Shown here: piece after piece, positions 16,902 through 24,713 of the stretch | Position numbering within the stretch: position 1 is the first letter of the stretch | Layout of the letters: each line of letters starts with the position of its first letter | From: Chryseobacterium indologenes | GTDB taxonomy: Bacteria; Bacteroidota; Bacteroidia; Flavobacteriales; Weeksellaceae | Direction of reading: 5' to 3' | Assembly (NCBI RefSeq): GCF_018362995.1 | Contig: NZ_CP074372.1 | Location: 4,526,001-4,590,000, forward strand | DNA: 64,000 bases | Notes under the pieces: generated by a model | The model's database searches: none | What the model saw: only the letters and a program-made list of their open reading frames with translations | What the model was told of the DNA's origin: nothing | Program-made: the position numbers and the translations under genes

Positions 16902-17303
16902 GTGATTATTAATCAATTATATATACTTGACTGGTATGATGATATTATAACATCAGTTACTTTATTTGAAGATGATGTGTATATTTTTAATTGTATTCAT
17001 AAAGATTTTAATAATGGAGAGAAAACATATTATTGTGTAAAAATAGATGAAATTTCGTCTCATAAAATTTGGGATATAATGAAGAAAAAGAAACTTACTA
17101 CAGATGATTGGAATAGTATCAATGTGATCTTTGAAAAGAATAATAAAAAAGATCATGTTTTTTTATTGAAGGCTGAATCATTATTCATTGGTTCTGATAT
17201 TATTTTTAGGAAAACAAAAAATTCGGACCTCAGATCTATTACGTTTCCTTTTGATATTTCAACTTTATACACTGATCAAAATAATAATGAAAGATATATT
17301 TGA
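16902..17303 (+). CDS. Uncharacterised protein (GTG start)
   Basis: 133 residues if the GTG at 16902 is the start; no in-frame ATG lies upstream before the previous gene. Rich in Ile, Asp and Lys, soluble-looking, with two strand-rich halves. I recognise no family. Its stop overlaps the next gene's start by 17 bases, implying coupling. Base composition is very AT-rich even for this genome. Confidence 0.45.
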   Translation: MIINQLYILDWYDDIITSVTLFEDDVYIFNCIHKDFNNGEKTYYCVKIDEISSHKIWDIMKKKKLTTDDWNSINVIFEKNNKKDHVFLLKAESLFIGSDIIFRKTKNSDLRSITFPFDISTLYTDQNNNERYI

Positions 17304-17622
17304 GTTTACAATAATGATTCATGAAAATTTGTCGGAATACGTTGTAGACAGTTTTATTGCATTTATAGAAAATAATTCTGTGTTTTGGGGAGGTGGTTAT
17401 TCTGAAAATCAGATGAATGGAGGATTATATATTGATGAGAGTGTAGACATTAATATCAATGATTTTATAAAAGAATTCCTTACATTTTTTTTACATCAGG
17501 AAATTAAGATTGATAAAATTGAGGTCAATATTGAAGATTTTTACTTTCACTCTTTTGAATATGATGATTTTATGAAGATCCATTCATCAGTGCCGATATA
17601 TATTGGTTATTGGGAAGTATAA
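17287..17622 (+). CDS. Small protein resembling YggL (DUF469)
   Basis: 111 residues from the ATG at 17287, which overlaps the previous gene by 17 bases. The core VVDSFIAFIENNSVFWGGGYSEN, followed by a strand (GLYID) and a C-terminal strand-helix-strand, resembles YggL-type 50S-associated proteins, where a helix leads to a FGGG turn. Similarity is by motif only, so the ribosome link is tentative. Other members of this unknown block have no known function. Confidence 0.45.
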   Translation: MKDIFEFTIMIHENLSEYVVDSFIAFIENNSVFWGGGYSENQMNGGLYIDESVDININDFIKEFLTFFLHQEIKIDKIEVNIEDFYFHSFEYDDFMKIHSSVPIYIGYWEV

Positions 17623-17625
17623 TTA

Positions 17626-18303
17626 TTGCCGGCAAAAAGGCTTGCCGAAAATTCAATTAATTTTATGAAGAAATATAGAGATACCAATGCTTATTACCTG
17701 TCAAATTTTTTTGAACATAACGAATTGAAGTACGAAAGTTTCTGGTTGTTTTATAATCGCGAAGATGAAATTCAAATGGGAAATTTTTTTCCTGATCAAA
17801 AAGTGTATTCGTTTTTATGGGAGTATGCAGATGAAGATATTTTAGTAAAAATTGATGAGTGGAAAAGAGCGTTCAGGAGAAATGATATTGAGATCTTACA
17901 GGAAGCTAAGCTGCATACCCGAAATTATCTGTCAGGAGAACAAAAAGTATATCTGGATTGTTTAGAAACCAATCTTATAACTGTAGATAAAAAATTTAAA
18001 GACCTGACTGCATACGATACAGGACAACGTTTTGTTCAGATTGTGACCGATAAGAATATATCATTTGCTGATATTGATTTAGGATTTCTGGAATTAACGG
18101 ATACAGTAGATAAATTTAGAGCGGCTGTCAGGCTTTTAGATACTGATGGTATTCAGGCATTGATCTTAAATGGATACCATCATCGTGGAGAATTACTTAA
18201 AGTTTGCATTGTGAAGAGTGATAAAGCTTGCTCAACAATAACCGAAACTTTGCCCTTGAATATTTTTGAAAATACATATGTAGCAATGCCCTTTAACGGG
18301 TGA
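17626..18303 (+). CDS. Uncharacterised acidic protein
   Basis: About 225 residues from a TTG at 17626, or 212 from the ATG at 17665 (MKKYRDTNAYY), which I consider equally likely. It has no signal peptide. Tryptophan- and tyrosine-rich N-terminal half (SFWLFYNREDE, SFLWEYADED) and a C-terminal half with predicted strands ending in VAMPFNG. I do not recognise it. It follows the YggL-like gene by 3 bases and probably shares its transcript. Confidence 0.5.
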   Translation: MPAKRLAENSINFMKKYRDTNAYYLSNFFEHNELKYESFWLFYNREDEIQMGNFFPDQKVYSFLWEYADEDILVKIDEWKRAFRRNDIEILQEAKLHTRNYLSGEQKVYLDCLETNLITVDKKFKDLTAYDTGQRFVQIVTDKNISFADIDLGFLELTDTVDKFRAAVRLLDTDGIQALILNGYHHRGELLKVCIVKSDKACSTITETLPLNIFENTYVAMPFNG

Positions 18304-18366
18304 TGGTATTAAAAACATAGTCTGTTAGAAATTGTTTCTGTAAGGATATAAAAATTGATTTTTTAA

Positions 18367-18696
18367 ATGAATAGAAATAAAAATTTATTAATGATTTTAA
18401 TCGTTGCTGCATTAGTTTTTTTATATAAATTTATATTTTCGTCAAAAAACGAAGGCCGTTTTTTAGATGAAATTAGAGATAAGGATATAAAATCAATAGT
18501 TAGCAAAAAGTATATTAATTATGATAATCACAATATATCATTTTTGGTGTATGGCAATAAAGATAGTATAGTGGTTTATAGAGATTGGTGGGATAAGGTT
18601 TCTGTTGGAGATTCTATACTAAAACCAAATGGCTCTTTAGAGATAGTTATTAAAAATTCTGATAAGATTGAAAAATTTGATTTTGGAGATAAATAA
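18367..18696 (+). CDS. Small membrane-anchored protein
   Basis: 109 residues. One N-terminal transmembrane helix (about 7-24, LLMILIVAALVFLYKFIF) with Arg/Lys before it suggests an inner-membrane anchor and a periplasmic C-terminal part of about 85 residues with beta strands (VYGNKDSIVVYRDWW). No family recognised. It ends 1 base before the next gene. Confidence 0.5.
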   Translation: MNRNKNLLMILIVAALVFLYKFIFSSKNEGRFLDEIRDKDIKSIVSKKYINYDNHNISFLVYGNKDSIVVYRDWWDKVSVGDSILKPNGSLEIVIKNSDKIEKFDFGDK

Positions 18697-18697
18697 A

Positions 18698-19122
18698 ATG
18701 AAAAAAGAGACTCTAATTTCTTTGATTTTATTTATATTATTTTTTTCATGTGAATCGATTAAAGGTCCATTGGAAATAAAAAATGAATGTGGATCAAATG
18801 AGATAATTTTAAATTATAATAGTAAAGAAAAATATGACCACAATGAATATAAATTTTTATTTAGATCAGGTATTAAAGATACTGTTAAGGTAGAGTTTGA
18901 TAATGAAATAATAAAAAAATATATAGATACAGAAGAAAATTATGAACATAATTTTAATTTTTTTCTATTAAAGGGAAAAAAGATTCTATTGTTAGGTTAT
19001 CAATAGGAACTGAGAATTATTGTTTTATAATAAATAAAAGATACTATTATTATGATTTTATTAGAAGAGATAATAAGTTGTATATATATTTAGATAAGTT
19101 AAGAAATAGATCTTTCGAATAA
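18698..19122 (+). pseudogene. Small lipoprotein, frameshifted at an A-run
   Basis: The gene starts with MKKETLISLI..., a lipoprotein signal with lipobox LFFSC. The frame as given stops at 19006 (LLLGYQ). Adding one A to the A6 run at 18975-18980 gives a continuation of about 50 residues (KDSIVRLSIGTENYCF, YYYYDFIRRD...) to a stop at 19120-19122, with normal coding character. So about 141 residues are expected intact. It is a second single-base homopolymer deletion in this window, hence decay or a sequencing artefact. Confidence 0.6.
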
Positions 19123-19171
19123 TTTAGATAAGTATTTATCCTTGTATCACTTCTGTACAAAGTAATTAAAA

Positions 19172-19195
19172 ACCTCGCAAAACGCGAGGTTTTTT
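19172..19195 (+). terminator. Rho-independent terminator
   Basis: ACCTCGC pairs with GCGAGGT around a 5-base loop and is followed by T6. It closes the unknown gene block before the thermonuclease. Confidence 0.85.
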
Positions 19196-19230
19196 AATCT
19201 GTAATAACGACTAATCCCTATATTTGCCCC

Positions 19231-19755
19231 ATGAAACGATTAATGTTGCTGTACGTACTTTTCCCTGTATTTCTATTCTCACAGACTACCGGAAAAGTGA
19301 TCAAAATTTCAGACGGAGATACCATTACTTTGCTGTTAAAAGGCAATCAGCAGAAAAAAATCAGGCTGGCTGAAGTCGATTGTCCGGAAAGTGGACAGGC
19401 ATTCGGGAAAAATGCTAAACAGTTTACTTCTGCCCAGGTATTTGGGAAAACGGTAAGCTTTGTTGAGACGAACACAGACCGTTATGGGAGATCTATTGCA
19501 AAGGTTTATTATGATGATGGAAAATACCTTTCCAAAGAGCTTATCAAAGCCGGAATGGGATGGTGGTATTTTTCTTACTCCAAAGATGCTTCTTTAGGTA
19601 AAATTCAGGAAAATGCACAATATAGAAAAGTCGGTCTCTGGCAGGATGTGAATGCTGTTGCACCCTGGGATTATCGTAAAATGAAGCGTGAGCTTAGAAA
19701 TAATAAGAAAATCGAGGCTGCCAAAAGCGGAACAAAAGTAAAAACAGTAGCATAA
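19231..19755 (+). CDS. Secreted thermonuclease (SNase family)
   Basis: 174 residues with a signal peptide (MKRLMLLYVLFPVFLFSQ). The nuclease fold is evident: VIKISDGDTITLLL, then KIRLAEVDCPE carrying the conserved Arg and Glu, TDRYGRSIAKVYY with the second conserved Arg, and YLSKELIKAGMGWWY. It should cut DNA/RNA with calcium in the periplasm or outside the cell, for nutrition or defence. The lysine-rich tail is typical of the family. It is flanked by a terminator upstream. Confidence 0.88.
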   Translation: MKRLMLLYVLFPVFLFSQTTGKVIKISDGDTITLLLKGNQQKKIRLAEVDCPESGQAFGKNAKQFTSAQVFGKTVSFVETNTDRYGRSIAKVYYDDGKYLSKELIKAGMGWWYFSYSKDASLGKIQENAQYRKVGLWQDVNAVAPWDYRKMKRELRNNKKIEAAKSGTKVKTVA

Positions 19756-19817
19756 ATATTGGGCACGGAAGCGTAAAGATAGTAATTTCCATCCTCAAGC
19801 TTCCATCTTCGATCTTT

Positions 19818-20600
19818 TTAAATCCCTTTCTTCCTTACAAAAAGATAAAAACTCGCAGCCATGAAGATAAATATGGCAGCGATATTACAATAATCCATTC
19901 TTTCAAAAGCAATGTTTTCGTTTAGAAAATCTTCCAGTGATCTGTAACCTCCGGTATAAATTAAAAAATCAGCAAAAGATTTTTGATGAATAATCGTCGC
20001 AAAAAGCAGCATAAATACCCCGAAACCGATAGGATAAATGAAATTTTTAAAGAAAAGACTCAAAGTTAACTGTACCATCGCAATTGCAGAAAGCGTAATG
20101 AAAAACTTCAAAAAGACATAAAATATCACTTCCCTGAAATCATAATTCTGAAATCCAAGTTGTGGAAAGGCAATTTCCAGAAGATATCCGCTTAGCAAAA
20201 AAGTGAGGTAAGAAAAAAGCACAGAAAAGAGAACCGTGATCTGGATAAACAGAGCTTTTGAAAGAAATATTTTGGTCTTTGAAACCGGAAGGGTAAAAAG
20301 AATTTTATAATTATTATTCCGGTATTCCACATCACAACAGGCATGTACAAAAAGTGATACCAGAATAGGGTAGAGAAGATAGAAAAACATAAATACAGTC
20401 CTTCCTAATGACATTTTCCAGGGATTTACTGTTCCCTCTGTTTCTTCCACTCCGGAACGGAGCACATCATACACCATATACAGATCAATCGCAAAGATGA
20501 TTAAAACAGGAAGCAGCAGAATCCCGAAAATCTCTTTGTTTTTCGAGAGTTTATACTGCTCGGATGAAAAAGCTTTTAAGAAAGTATTGGTATTAGTCAT
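19818..20600 (-). CDS. ABC transporter permease (ABC-2 type)
   Basis: 260 residues with about six membrane segments; the N-terminal region (FLKAFSSEQYKLSKNKE) and spacing match permeases of the lantibiotic-immunity/bacitracin type. It overlaps the ATPase gene by 8 bases, so the two form a transporter. The exported compound is unknown. The three genes 19818-22769 read as one operon, ordered esterase-like, ATPase, permease. Confidence 0.8.
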   Translation of the reverse strand: MTNTNTFLKAFSSEQYKLSKNKEIFGILLLPVLIIFAIDLYMVYDVLRSGVEETEGTVNPWKMSLGRTVFMFFYLLYPILVSLFVHACCDVEYRNNNYKILFTLPVSKTKIFLSKALFIQITVLFSVLFSYLTFLLSGYLLEIAFPQLGFQNYDFREVIFYVFLKFFITLSAIAMVQLTLSLFFKNFIYPIGFGVFMLLFATIIHQKSFADFLIYTGGYRSLEDFLNENIAFERMDYCNIAAIFIFMAASFYLFVRKKGI

Positions 20601-21495
20601 GTTTTTTAGAAATTAAATTAATGAAGATCTGTTCAAGATTCGTGCTTTGAGACTCTATGTCATAGATATCAATTCCGTTTTGGATCAGCGTTGTGAGAAG
20701 TCCGTTGAATTCTTTGCCATCGTTGATTTTTACTGAAATTTTATTCGTATTGTTCAGTGTTGCGGAAAAAGTGTCTTGCAGTAGAGATAATGCTTTTTCA
20801 ACAGGATTAATTTTTAAAACAACCTCTTTTTCCACTTTGCTTAAAAGTTCATTTTTTGTCCCCTGAAAAATCATTTGTCCGCCTTCAATAATTCCAATGT
20901 GGGTTGCCGTTTTTTCAAGCTCGCTCAAAATATGGCTTGAAAGAAATATCGTTTTTCCCTGTTCATTCAAATGCTGGAAGAGTTTTCTCATTTCAAAGAT
21001 TCTCTGAGGATCAAGTCCGTTAAGAGGTTCATCCAGGATCAGAACTTTCGGATCATGAAAAATAGCCATCGCAATTCCCAGACGCTGTTTCATTCCCATT
21101 GATAGAGCTGTTGCCTTTTTCTTTTTCTCATTATGAAGATCTACCAGTTCCAGCACCTCATCAATCCTTTTATTTCCTTTGCCATAGATGATATCAAGGT
21201 ATTTAAGGTTTTCAAAAACGGTAAGTTTGGTATAAAAGCAAGGAGATTCAATCAGATTCCCTGTACTGGCGAGAATATCTGTCCGGTTCTGCTGTAAACT
21301 TTTATTTTGAATGAAAATATTGTCTGCAGATGATTCCAGAAGTCCCAGAAGAAGTTTAATCGTAGTTGATTTTCCCGCGCCGTTTCTTCCCAGATAGCCG
21401 TAAATACTGCCTTCAGGAATATTGAGGTTGATATTGTTCAGAATAGTTTTAGAGCCTATGGCATAACTGAGGTTTTTAGTCGTAATGCTTTCCAT
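20593..21495 (-). CDS. ABC transporter ATP-binding protein
   Basis: 300 residues. Walker A GRNGAGKST near 36-44, signature LSMGMKQRL, Walker B VLILDEP, and the H-loop SSHIL. The signature has Met in place of the usual second Gly, similar to LSLGM in lantibiotic-immunity ATPases. A C-terminal region (about 220-300) resembles the DUF4162-type accessory domain. It overlaps the permease by 8 bases and shares one base with the esterase-like gene. Confidence 0.87.
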   Translation of the reverse strand: MESITTKNLSYAIGSKTILNNINLNIPEGSIYGYLGRNGAGKSTTIKLLLGLLESSADNIFIQNKSLQQNRTDILASTGNLIESPCFYTKLTVFENLKYLDIIYGKGNKRIDEVLELVDLHNEKKKKATALSMGMKQRLGIAMAIFHDPKVLILDEPLNGLDPQRIFEMRKLFQHLNEQGKTIFLSSHILSELEKTATHIGIIEGGQMIFQGTKNELLSKVEKEVVLKINPVEKALSLLQDTFSATLNNTNKISVKINDGKEFNGLLTTLIQNGIDIYDIESQSTNLEQIFINLISKKHD

Positions 21496-22769
21496 TATTC
21501 ATGAGAGGTTAAAAAAGTGTTGGTGTCTATATAAAATATTCCGTCAAAAAACCGGCTCCAGGCCTTTTTCTGATCTGTTCCCTGGTTAATGGTGGATACA
21601 AACTCTTTCTTCAGGACAGAACTTTCCGGAATACTTCTGAGATCAATAAAAAAATAAGGTGTTTTCGTTGCATGAAACGTATTCTCGATGGCAAGCTTTC
21701 CAGGCCTATTCATAGGAGTTCCTGTTTTATTATTTTTGGAATAGGATGAAAAATCAACCATATAAGAAGCCTTTCCGTATTTACTTTTGATATAAGCGCC
21801 AAGAGGCAGATAATCTTTGCTATACCGGCTTGCGAAAGTATGGAGGTTTGCGCACCACACAATAATCTTTTGTCCCTGGTACACAGAATCAATCTGATCA
21901 ATAAGATTTTTAGCCATCAGAGAGTCTCTGAACTGCATACTCTGCATAGATCCTGATTCATATTTCCATGTTTTATCGAAATTGTTTCTCATATCATGTA
22001 AATACCGGGTATATATTCTGTTTTCAGGAGTCTTTTCAAGCTTTGAAATCACTTGTTCTAATCGGGTAATCTCATTGAGAAAGTCTTTTTTCTGGTTTCC
22101 CGGTAAAGTTCTTCCGGCAAATCCTTTATACATAAAGTTAGAGATCTGATTAAGATTTTTGTTTAAAAGAGGAAATGATTTAAGATCAATCGAGTTTTTG
22201 CTTAAAAAATCCTTCAAAAGCTTACCTCGTCTGTCATACAGTTCTGTTCCGGAAAATTGAATGTCAAACCCGCTCAGTTCTATCGGGCTAGATGAAGTTT
22301 TGGTTTTTTGATAATAGCTGATAATAGGTTGGGTTTCCCTGTTGTCCCACCAAAAATCGAAAAGTCCCAATCCTCCTATAGAAGCCGAAGGAACTTTAAG
22401 ACTGTGGTTTTTCATTTCCTCATTCATTATCCAGGTATCATATTGTCCGGTTTCATACAATACAACGTTATAGCCCAGATTCTCATGGAGATATTTGATG
22501 AGTCTGCTTTTGGCCTGCATCGTAGCGCCGTCGCTATGGACGTTTTCTCCCAGCATGACAATCCTGTTATCTTTAAGCACAGCATCCAGAACTTTCAGGT
22601 CACTGTTGTCTGTGTATTCCATAGAAATACTTTTTGTAGGATGCTTATATTGCTGGACGTCTTTCAGCAATTCCTGTTTTTCTTTTTCAGGGACATCTTT
22701 AAAAACAATTTTATTCAGGAGTAAAACCGCAATTACAGAAATTATAAAAGTGTAAAGTATTTTCTTCAT
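21495..22769 (-). CDS. Erythromycin esterase-like protein
   Basis: 424 residues, an N-terminal membrane anchor or signal (KILYTFIISVIAVLLLN). The family pattern is visible: VMLGENVHSDGATMQAKSRLI with the conserved Glu and His, VVLYETGQYD, and a later IVWCANLHTF with the second His. Family members hydrolyse macrolide lactones or other esters, but many are of unknown substrate. It is encoded with an ABC exporter, a typical resistance or self-protection layout. It is the first gene of its operon. Confidence 0.75.
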   Translation of the reverse strand: MKKILYTFIISVIAVLLLNKIVFKDVPEKEKQELLKDVQQYKHPTKSISMEYTDNSDLKVLDAVLKDNRIVMLGENVHSDGATMQAKSRLIKYLHENLGYNVVLYETGQYDTWIMNEEMKNHSLKVPSASIGGLGLFDFWWDNRETQPIISYYQKTKTSSSPIELSGFDIQFSGTELYDRRGKLLKDFLSKNSIDLKSFPLLNKNLNQISNFMYKGFAGRTLPGNQKKDFLNEITRLEQVISKLEKTPENRIYTRYLHDMRNNFDKTWKYESGSMQSMQFRDSLMAKNLIDQIDSVYQGQKIIVWCANLHTFASRYSKDYLPLGAYIKSKYGKASYMVDFSSYSKNNKTGTPMNRPGKLAIENTFHATKTPYFFIDLRSIPESSVLKKEFVSTINQGTDQKKAWSRFFDGIFYIDTNTFLTSHE

Positions 22770-23165
22770 CTATTCAAAATTATACAGTCGTCAAATGCCT
22801 GTTCATTTTCTTATTTGGTTTTAAATTTAATAAAAAATAAACGCTTTATGTAGAAACTGTTTACTGTTTGGTCGAAAACAATGCCAGAAGAAAATGGTGT
22901 CAATTCGTCTTATTTTTCCTTGTGTCGGGAAATATATAAACTGAGATGGATATAAAAAAATAAAACTGTCTCAATTTTAAGACAGTCTTTTTAGTTTAAA
23001 ATTAAGAGTTCGTAAACTGTTTGCATGAGTGTCCGATAGAATTTATCTAAAGATTTAGAATGAAGTATATAACAAATAGCACATAAAACTAATATACACA
23101 AAAAAAAGTTTATGATTTTAGTGTAAAAATAAGATGTACGGGTAATTGTATGAAGTTAATAAAAA
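22770..23165. other. Intergenic region with a bidirectional hairpin
   Basis: No gene is seen. A symmetrical hairpin with T-tails on both strands (AAAACTGTCTC..GACAGTCTTTTT, about 22965-22992) is present. The rest is AT-rich without clear signals. Confidence 0.5.
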
Positions 23166-23197
23166 CAAAAAAGACCTACTATTTCTAGTAAGTCTTT
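23166..23197 (-). terminator. Terminator of tRNA copy 2
   Basis: AAGACTTACT/AGTAGGTCTT on the minus strand, with an 8-base loop and a T-run, starting a few bases from the tRNA-Arg end. Nearly the same hairpin occurs at 3785-3822, where the tRNA has decayed. Confidence 0.75.
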
Positions 23198-23200
23198 CAG

Positions 23201-23274
23201 TGAGCGCGAAAGGATTCGAACCTTTGACCGTCTGCTTAGAAGGCAGATGCTCTATCCAGCTGAGCTACGCACCC
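23201..23274 (-). tRNA. tRNA-Arg (anticodon UCU), copy 2
   Basis: Identical to copy 1 over 74 bases; last of three tRNAs (Ser, Pro, Arg) read on the minus strand. Loop CTTCTAA gives UCU. Confidence 0.95.
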
Positions 23275-23306
23275 ATAAAGTAGTTTTGAGAAAACTACTA
23301 AAACAG

Positions 23307-23381
23307 TCGGGGCGGCAGGATTCGAACCTGCGACCTCCTGGTCCCAAACCAGGCGCGATGACCGGACTACGCTACGCCCCG
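23307..23381 (-). tRNA. tRNA-Pro (anticodon UGG), copy 2
   Basis: Identical to copy 1 over 75 bases. The spacer to tRNA-Arg differs from copy 1 at only two positions. The middle tRNA of the cluster. Confidence 0.95.
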
Positions 23382-23395
23382 AATATATAGAAGAG

Positions 23396-23480
23396 CGGAG
23401 GGTAAGGGATTCGAACCCTTGCGACACTTTCGCGTCGACAGTTTAGCAAACTGCTCCGTTAACCACTCCGGCAACCCTCC
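23396..23480 (-). tRNA. tRNA-Ser (anticodon GCU)
   Basis: 85 bases with a long variable arm. Acceptor GGAGGGT/ACCCTCC, discriminator G, anticodon loop TTGCTAA giving GCU. First gene in the Ser-Pro-Arg cluster; not duplicated at 15.5 kb. Confidence 0.95.
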
Positions 23481-23524
23481 TTTTTGTTGATTTTTTAATG
23501 ATCGTTGTTCCGTTATTGCGAGTG

Positions 23525-23556
23525 CAAATATAGAACAGATTTCTTTATTTACCAAA
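23525..23556 (-). promoter_or_regulatory. Promoter of the tRNA Ser-Pro-Arg cluster
   Basis: On the minus strand a -33 TTTG (23553-23556) and a -7 TATATTTG (23525-23532) are 20 bases apart, an exact fit to the Bacteroidetes promoter. It lies 45 bases upstream of tRNA-Ser. Confidence 0.8.
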
Positions 23557-23578
23557 TAAAATTCAAGAAAAATTTGTG

Positions 23579-23586
23579 TATTTTTG
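23579..23586 (+). promoter_or_regulatory. Promoter -7 element of the amidase gene
   Basis: TATTTTTG fits TAnnTTTG, 29 bases before the ATG at 23616. It excludes the upstream in-frame start at 23505 and lies divergent to the tRNA promoter. Confidence 0.6.
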
Positions 23587-23615
23587 AAGTAATAAATCAT
23601 CCAAAAACCAAACTG

Positions 23616-24641
23616 ATGCGTAAAACATTATATATCATCGGATTAAGCACTTTTGTTTTTTCATGTACTTCTCAACAAAATGTAAAAAAAAATACATACA
23701 AACCGAAAACCCCGGTAACACAGGCGAAACCGACGGTTCAGACAACCCCTCCGGTTGCTCCGAAACCAAAAGTAGTATCTGATCGTGGAGTAGATTTTTT
23801 TACTACTAATATAGCAGACCCAACAAAAAATGACAATACCGCAAGTTATGGTTCTATTGTATCTGCAAAACCGGCAGGATATAAAGTTGTAAAGACTTAT
23901 TTCCCTGCAGTAGCCCAAAACTTCAGACAGCGATATTTAATATTACATTATACCGCTCTTGCAGATGATAAATCAATTACCGTTCTTACCCAGCAGGCGG
24001 TAAGTGCCCATTATCTGGTAAACAATACAGGAGATAACGAGATCTATCAGTTGGTAGACGAAAACAAAAGAGCATACCATGCAGGTGTAAGTTCATGGAG
24101 AAATGACAAAAATCTTAATGATACCTCTATCGGTATTGAAATTGTAAATGCCGGCTATACTACAGATAGTACTGGTAAGAGAACATTTGCTCCTTTTAGC
24201 GATGACCAGGTGAAAAAAGTGGCTGCACTGGTTAAAGATATTGTGACAAGATATCAGATTCAGCCTACTTATGTACTTGCTCATTCAGATATTGCTCCTA
24301 CAAGAAAACAGGATCCGGGACCTATGTTCCCATGGAAAAAGCTCTATGACGAATACCAGATTGGGATGTGGTATGATGAGGCAGCCAAGCAGACTTATCT
24401 TGAGGCAGCGCAAGCAGACATTACAGCAAAATATAATGAATCCAGCTTTATTTTCCTTATTCAGACTTCACTACAGAAATTCGGATACGGGCTGGAGCTT
24501 AGCGGAACATGGGATGATGCCACCAAAAAAACAATTGAAGCATTCCAGTACCACTTCCGTCCACAGAATTATGACGGAATTATGGATGCCGAAACATGGG
24601 CAATACTGCAAGCTTTAAATCAAAAATATCCGGTAAAATAA
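23616..24641 (+). CDS. N-acetylmuramoyl-L-alanine amidase lipoprotein
   Basis: 341 residues. A lipobox VFSC (Cys17) follows the signal. A Pro/Thr-rich linker (25-60) leads to an amidase_2 (AmpD-type) domain with zinc-ligand candidates His111 in LILHYT, His223 in AHSDIAP and Asp233 in KQDPGP. A C-terminal peptidoglycan-binding domain (about 270-341; IQTSLQKFGYGLE...GIMDAETWAILQAL) follows. It should cleave the amide bond between muramic acid and the stem peptide, probably from an outer-membrane anchor. Start set by the -7 element. Confidence 0.9.
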   Translation: MRKTLYIIGLSTFVFSCTSQQNVKKNTYKPKTPVTQAKPTVQTTPPVAPKPKVVSDRGVDFFTTNIADPTKNDNTASYGSIVSAKPAGYKVVKTYFPAVAQNFRQRYLILHYTALADDKSITVLTQQAVSAHYLVNNTGDNEIYQLVDENKRAYHAGVSSWRNDKNLNDTSIGIEIVNAGYTTDSTGKRTFAPFSDDQVKKVAALVKDIVTRYQIQPTYVLAHSDIAPTRKQDPGPMFPWKKLYDEYQIGMWYDEAAKQTYLEAAQADITAKYNESSFIFLIQTSLQKFGYGLELSGTWDDATKKTIEAFQYHFRPQNYDGIMDAETWAILQALNQKYPVK

Positions 24642-24650
24642 TTCAAATTA

Positions 24651-24676
24651 AAACGCATCGGTTAGATGCGTTTTTG
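24651..24676 (+). terminator. Terminator after the amidase
   Basis: AAACGCATC pairs with GATGCGTTT around GGTTA and is followed by a T-run. Confidence 0.85.
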
Positions 24677-24713
24677 CTATCTTTAAACGATCAAAAACAG
24701 TAAAATATCTGTA

